A stretch of 64,000 nucleotides of DNA from an uncultured Prevotellaceae bacterium (GTDB lineage: Bacteria > Bacteroidota > Bacteroidia > Bacteroidales > Bacteroidaceae), in assembly GCA_946185485.1 (NCBI GenBank), contig CAMHJQ010000014.1:21498-85497 (forward strand). The letters run 5' to 3'. Each line of letters opens with the position of its first letter. Within the stretch, counting starts at the first letter, position 1. The notes beneath the pieces were generated by a model. That model saw only the letters and a program-made list of their open reading frames with translations. It ran no database searches and had not been told where the DNA came from. A program made the translations under genes and the position numbers. Positions 61,301-64,000 of the stretch are shown here, piece after piece.

Positions 61301-61821
61301 TGACGCTGGCCGCTGCCGTAAAGAAAATGGTGGATGACAAGTCGAAATATACTGACTGGGCAAACCGTTCTGACATCAAAGCGGAACTGCAGATGGACTT
61401 GATCCTGATATTGGCAGAGCATGGTTATCCGCCAGTTCCACAGGATGAAGTATTCAAGGAAATTTTTGAGCAGGCGGAGAACTTTAAGAAATATGATCAG
61501 GAAGATGATATAAAGGAAGATGCGCCGATTAAGTTTTACAAATTAGAGAATGTTGAGGATGACCGTGATGTACGCAATCTCATCTTCAATCGTCTGCACA
61601 TGGATGTTTCTATTAGCGATGGTGAATTGCAACGCGAGGTTATCGAACTCTATGGCGAACGTTATCCTGAAATGTCGCTCAATGATTGGCGTCATATCAT
61701 CGAGGAATATACACCGATGATAAGAGAGACTGTTCTGTCAAAGGCTAAAGAAGTGTCGATGCAATCTGAACAGTTAAGTATGGCTGCCGAATCTCTTGAA
61801 GAAGCAAATAAAGACGAGTAA
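58384..61821 (+). CDS. hsdR: Type I restriction-modification system endonuclease/translocase subunit
   Basis: 1,145 aa. N-terminal PD-(D/E)XK nuclease with GLPVVVLEFKSA near residue 145; SF2 translocase with Walker A GATGCGKSLTML near residue 300, LITDRTDLDDQL, DEAH box ISDEAHRSQ, GFTGTPID and the late motif QTISRVNRVFEGK. A helical C-terminal domain for contact with HsdM/HsdS follows. Intact in reading frame and length. Its stop codon overlaps the start of an AbiH remnant by one base. Confidence 0.95.
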   Translation: MSHFNEHTLEMAIMELFEQQGYSYVNGETIHKEQTEVLLRDDLRMYLMDRYAEEGITPLEVERVMAKLTADNGAPLYEQNAQTYRLMTEGFAIKREDASLPDLFVEVIDFKDVDRNIFKIVNQLEIKGLERRIPDGIVYVNGLPVVVLEFKSAVKEDTTIMNAYTQLTVRYRRDIPELFRYNAFVVISDGVNNKYGTLFTPYEFFYAWRKVERTDKANDGIDSLHTMMAGLFRRERLLSVMKDFVFFPDTSKSERKIVCRYPQFFATHRLYENILEHSHINLHGDGKGGTYFGATGCGKSLTMLFLTRMLMRSRHLASPTIVLITDRTDLDDQLSAQFVNAKQFIGDETVVNVETREELGKKLRGRKSGGVFLTTIQKFSEDINLLSDRANIICISDEAHRSQTNVEQNVTITDRGVKRSYGFAKYLHDSLPNATYVGFTGTPIDATIDVFGDVVDSYTMTESVADGITRRIVYEGRAAKVFADHKQLEAIEAYYKQCEEQGANEFQIEESKKAVTQMNKILGDPNRLAVVAKDFIEHYEKRIEEGSTVCGKAMFVCSSREIAYDLYKQIIAFRPEWEEKIGSEDQTPVERIRLVMTREKDDDPKLRELIGSDEDRKALDVLFKNPDSNFKIAIVVSMWITGFDVPCLDTMYIDKPLQKHTLVQTISRVNRVFEGKDKGLVVDYIGIKSNMNNALKQYAGGGDMGDNVETIEQSVTMVKDELDILRRMFHTFDYRKFSTGTPLEQLECLKHAAEFVQATEKSQNLFMGHAKKLKSAFNLCSNHEAISDKDREDIHFFTGVRSIIYKLTKGDAPDASQMNRKVSLMIAEALQSDGVEEVAQVNANTKDLDLLSEDYMTRLEKLKLPNTKVKLMEKLLRTVITDFKKVNKMKGVDFTKRLNALVQRYNDRSDNAVFAEEVLNEVAKQMAELLKEVNKEKKSFKDLGITYEEKAFYDILKEIAHKFGFEYPEDKLLTLAAAVKKMVDDKSKYTDWANRSDIKAELQMDLILILAEHGYPPVPQDEVFKEIFEQAENFKKYDQEDDIKEDAPIKFYKLENVEDDRDVRNLIFNRLHMDVSISDGELQREVIELYGERYPEMSLNDWRHIIEEYTPMIRETVLSKAKEVSMQSEQLSMAAESLEEANKDE

Positions 61822-61985
61822 TGAATAGGATAGTACTTATAGGCAACGGCTTCGACTTAGCACATGGTCTCAATACCAAATATGAAGATTCTGATGTGCA
61901 GAATATTAGCCGAAACTTCACTGATATGAAACTAATGAGGGATCGGGTAGTAAATAAAACATATTGTGAACCTCTCTCTAAATAG
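61821..61985 (+). pseudogene. N-terminal fragment of an AbiH-like abortive infection gene
   Basis: 54-codon frame. The first 21 residues, MNRIVLIGNGFDLAHGLNTK and the following Tyr, are the nucleotide-binding-like N-terminus of AbiH proteins, which are normally 300 residues or longer. After Tyr21 the similarity stops and unrelated sequence runs to a TAG, which points to deletion of the body. Confidence 0.65.
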
Positions 61986-62007
61986 TGGGATTAACTTTTC
62001 AAACGAT

Positions 62008-62208
62008 ATGGATAATATAAACGAAATAGAGATGTTCTCACCGGAAGAGATGCAGTCGCCATTTGAGGCTATCAAAGAGACGGATGGTGAAGGTCGTGAG
62101 TGGTGGAACTCGCGCAAGTTAGCTCGACTCATGGGTTACCAGAAGTACTGGAACTTTGAGCGACTGATGGACAAGGTTGCCACCTTCCTGCAGCAAGAGA
62201 AGTCTTGA
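62008..62208 (+). pseudogene. N-terminal fragment of a DinD/BRO-type gene
   Basis: 66 codons: SPFEAIKETDGEGREWWNSRKLARLMGYQKYWNFERLMDKV matches the N-terminal BRO/KilA-like domain of DNA-damage-inducible protein D. Full DinD proteins are about 270-280 residues; here the frame ends after LQQEKS. A start 14 codons upstream overlaps the AbiH remnant. Confidence 0.6.
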
Positions 62209-62230
62209 ACTTCCGAACAGGATTCTGATT

Positions 62231-62776
62231 ATGGATAAGCTCTCGGCAGAACAGCGTCACAAAAACATGGCGGCTATCCACTCGAAGGATACGAAGCCGG
62301 AGATGATTGTGCGACGTGGCTTGTGGAAGCGAGGCTTTAGGTATAGGCTGAACCATAAACGGCTGCCTGGGCATCCTGACTTGGTGCTGAGGAAATACAG
62401 GACGTGCATCTTCGTGAATGGATGCTTTTGGCATGGACACCACATCAATTTACAATTTGACGATTTACAATTTACGATTGAGAATAGCGAGTGTTGCAAG
62501 ATTCCGAAGACGAACCGTGAGTTCTGGGTGAACAAGATACGACGCAACAAGGAACGTGACAAGGAGGAGCAGCGTAAGCTAGCGGCAATGGGCTGGCATT
62601 GTATTACGGTGTGGGAGTGCGAACTGAAGCCGTCGAAACGTGAAGAAACGCTGGAGTCGATTGCATTCACGCTGAACCATATATGGTTACAAGACCATCA
62701 AGCCCGTGTTACTGCCTATCCGCAGCAGAATGAAGAGGACATGCAAATGCCAATGGCAGCAGAAGAAGTTGTTTGA
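62231..62776 (+). CDS. vsr: Very short patch repair (Vsr) endonuclease
   Basis: 181 aa. Nicks at T:G mismatches that arise from deaminated 5-methylcytosine. MDKLSAEQRHKNMAAIHSKDTKPEMIVRRGLWKRGFRYRLN is the family start; LPGHPDLVLRKYRTCIFVNGCFWHGH carries the catalytic Asp and zinc/structural residues. Some 15 extra residues (NLQFDDLQFTIENSE) between GHH and CCKIPKTN come from an AT-rich direct repeat. No cytosine methyltransferase is seen within the window, although Vsr genes usually accompany one. The upstream open frame overlaps the DinD remnant and is not used. Confidence 0.88.
   Translation: MDKLSAEQRHKNMAAIHSKDTKPEMIVRRGLWKRGFRYRLNHKRLPGHPDLVLRKYRTCIFVNGCFWHGHHINLQFDDLQFTIENSECCKIPKTNREFWVNKIRRNKERDKEEQRKLAAMGWHCITVWECELKPSKREETLESIAFTLNHIWLQDHQARVTAYPQQNEEDMQMPMAAEEVV
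62444..62484. repeat. AT-rich direct repeat (TTTACAATTTGACGATTTACAATTTACGATT) inside vsr
   Basis: Tandem imperfect units of GATTTACAATTT add an in-frame segment to Vsr. Confidence 0.6.
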
Positions 62777-62789
62777 CAGGATGTTTGTT

Positions 62790-62838
62790 GCAATTGTCCG
62801 CAACAATTCGAAAAATTCGAATTCCGTCGGACAATTGC
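62790..62838. repeat. Long palindrome between vsr and fic
   Basis: GCAATTGTCCG / CGGACAATTGC perfect outer arms with an inner AATTCGAAAAATTCGAATT palindrome. No T run; could be an operator, a terminator for either strand or an end of a lost element. Confidence 0.65.
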
Positions 62839-62980
62839 GATGAACAGGGCGTTTTGCTGTATACCCAATCCCCACACCAAGTATTTTTCGAGATTGCTTC
62901 GAATGAGCACAAATCTGGAAGATTGTACTGTCAATTTGGAAAATTTTCCATAAAATCTTCACTTTTCTAGATAAAAATGC

Positions 62981-62988
62981 TACCTTTG
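62981..62988 (+). promoter_or_regulatory. -7 box of the Fic gene
   Basis: TACCTTTG, 20 bp before the ATG. Confidence 0.5.
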
Positions 62989-63008
62989 CACCATCAAAGC
63001 ACTGATTT

Positions 63009-64000
63009 ATGGAAAAAAATGCCCTATTGAACCACGAAGTCGTTATGGCTTCTTCTGACAAGACCACCAACAACTTCATTTCAAAAATGAAGAAGGAAGG
63101 GCGTCTTATCAAGATTGCCGCGAAGATTTACACCACAAATCTCAACGACACTCCGGAGAATATCATCCGCAGGAATCTCTTTTTCATCCTTGGAGAGCTG
63201 TTCCCCGATGCCGTCATGAGTCATCGCAGTGCTTTCGAATGTCGTCCCACAAGTGACGGACACATATATCTTACTTACGGCTATACGAAAAAGATATCAT
63301 TGCCCGGTATTACCGTTCACCTGTTAGAAGGTCATAAGGCATTATCAGGGGATTATCCTTTCATGGGAGGTCTGCACATGTCTTGCAGTGCCAGGGCCTA
63401 TCTTGAAAATCTTCAGACCGGCTATAGCCGCGATGGCGTTTCCAAGTGTCTACCACAGGATGTTATCGAAGAAAAATTGGATAAAGTTTTGCAGACCAAC
63501 GGTGAAGATGAATTGAACAAGTTGCGAGACACAGCTCGCGAGATAGCCAGACAACTCGATATGTATGATGAGTTCCAGAAACTGGATTCCATCATTGGGG
63601 CCATCCTTTCCACTAAGCCCTCGAAGATTCTTACTTCCTCGGTTGCTGAAGCCCGTGCATTGGGGGAACCGTTCGACAGTCAACGACTGAAGCTTTTCAG
63701 CATTCTGATGGCTGCACTCAACGAGCGTGAGTTCGAGAATTTCCCAGAGCCAAACGAGACGGATGCTGCCTATAATAACTTTGCTTTCTTTGAGAGTTAT
63801 TTCTCCAACTATATCGAAGGAACTGAGTTCGAGGTGGACGATGCCCGCCAGATTATCGAGACCCGTACTCCCATGCCAGCCAGAAATGCTGACAGCCACG
63901 ACGTGCTTGGTACATACTACATCGTTTCTAATCGCAAAGAGATGGCTGTCACGCCCACCTCTCCAGATCATCTGATCGACATTCTCCAGCATCGTCATCG
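63009..64000 (+). CDS. Fic-family protein with AbiEi-like N-terminal winged helix (3' end outside window)
   Basis: The frame is open from ATG to the window edge, 330 codons. The first 100 residues (EGRLIKIAAKIYTTNL, RRNLFFILGELFPDAVMSHRSAFE) resemble the winged-helix/AbiEi antitoxin-type domain. The Fic N-terminal region follows, with SNYIEG at residues 266-271, which matches the inhibitory (S/T)xxxE(G/N) motif with Glu270, then EVDDARQIIETRTPMP and a Fic-core start (HDVLGTYYIV). The catalytic HPFxxGNGR motif would be beyond the edge. Fic proteins usually transfer AMP to target proteins. Confidence 0.8.
   Translation, partial: MEKNALLNHEVVMASSDKTTNNFISKMKKEGRLIKIAAKIYTTNLNDTPENIIRRNLFFILGELFPDAVMSHRSAFECRPTSDGHIYLTYGYTKKISLPGITVHLLEGHKALSGDYPFMGGLHMSCSARAYLENLQTGYSRDGVSKCLPQDVIEEKLDKVLQTNGEDELNKLRDTAREIARQLDMYDEFQKLDSIIGAILSTKPSKILTSSVAEARALGEPFDSQRLKLFSILMAALNEREFENFPEPNETDAAYNNFAFFESYFSNYIEGTEFEVDDARQIIETRTPMPARNADSHDVLGTYYIVSNRKEMAVTPTSPDHLIDILQHRH

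Overview
The window looks like chromosomal DNA from a Bacteroidota bacterium, most likely a Prevotellaceae (Prevotella/Segatella/Xylanibacter-like) gut or rumen organism. The evidence is internal. Most transcription units carry the Bacteroidota -7 box TAnnTTTG, often with TTTG about 20 bp upstream. The glutamine synthetase is the large type III form. There is a TonB-dependent receptor with a carboxypeptidase-like N-terminal domain, a DAHP synthase-chorismate mutase fusion, LL-diaminopimelate aminotransferase, and a carbamoyl-phosphate synthase that reads like the eukaryotic-type enzyme. No rRNA, tRNA, CRISPR array or intact transposase was seen.

Layout. 0-14 kb: mixed housekeeping and envelope genes (TonB receptor cut by the left edge, secreted phosphohydrolase, uridine kinase, lipoprotein, DUF308 membrane protein, 6-phosphofructokinase, phosphatase, Ser/Gly-rich secreted protein, an amidophosphoribosyltransferase-like protein lacking its nucleophile, Nif3 plus zinc-ribbon protein, DNA polymerase III delta). 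14.5-19.4 kb: an XRE regulator, then an aromatic amino acid operon (prephenate dehydratase, aminotransferase, DAHP synthase-chorismate mutase, prephenate dehydrogenase) preceded by what reads as a complete Phe/Tyr leader-peptide attenuator. 19.4-33.8 kb, almost all on the minus strand: patatin, asnB, a half-length carB, carA, purF, pyrG, then glnK-amt-outer membrane protein, then dapF-dapL; these are nitrogen assimilation and glutamine-using enzymes. 34-44.7 kb: a flavo-diiron protein followed by a run rich in DNA-repair functions (AlkZ-related, MGMT-type, uracil-DNA-glycosylase-like, radical SAM repair pair, AlkD, Pif1-like helicase) with glycerate kinase, rubrerythrin and a HAD phosphatase between them. 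44.8-53.5 kb: gltD, gltB and glnA. 53.5-64 kb: a repeat-rich intergenic mosaic and a defence island: type I restriction-modification system with an extra metallophosphoesterase, remnants of XRE, AbiH and DinD genes, a Vsr nuclease and a Fic protein cut by the right edge.

Two things stand out. First, the aromatic operon leader has a 27-codon peptide with eight Tyr/Phe codons in a nine-codon run and three mutually exclusive hairpins that fit the classical 1:2, 2:3, 3:4 attenuation scheme; I read it directly from the sequence. Second, short GC-rich palindromic elements sit in frame inside conserved enzymes (pyrG, dapF, gltB). With one exception they occur as inverted pairs about 80-230 bp apart that bracket normal conserved coding sequence. 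Unrelated low-complexity repeats in carA, purF and gltD show a similar paired inverted layout. Other points: the large subunit of carbamoyl-phosphate synthase stops at the mid-protein domain boundary, one of two PurF homologues has Gly in place of the catalytic N-terminal Cys, and a nearly perfectly symmetric array of 11-bp repeats lies between glnA and the restriction system.
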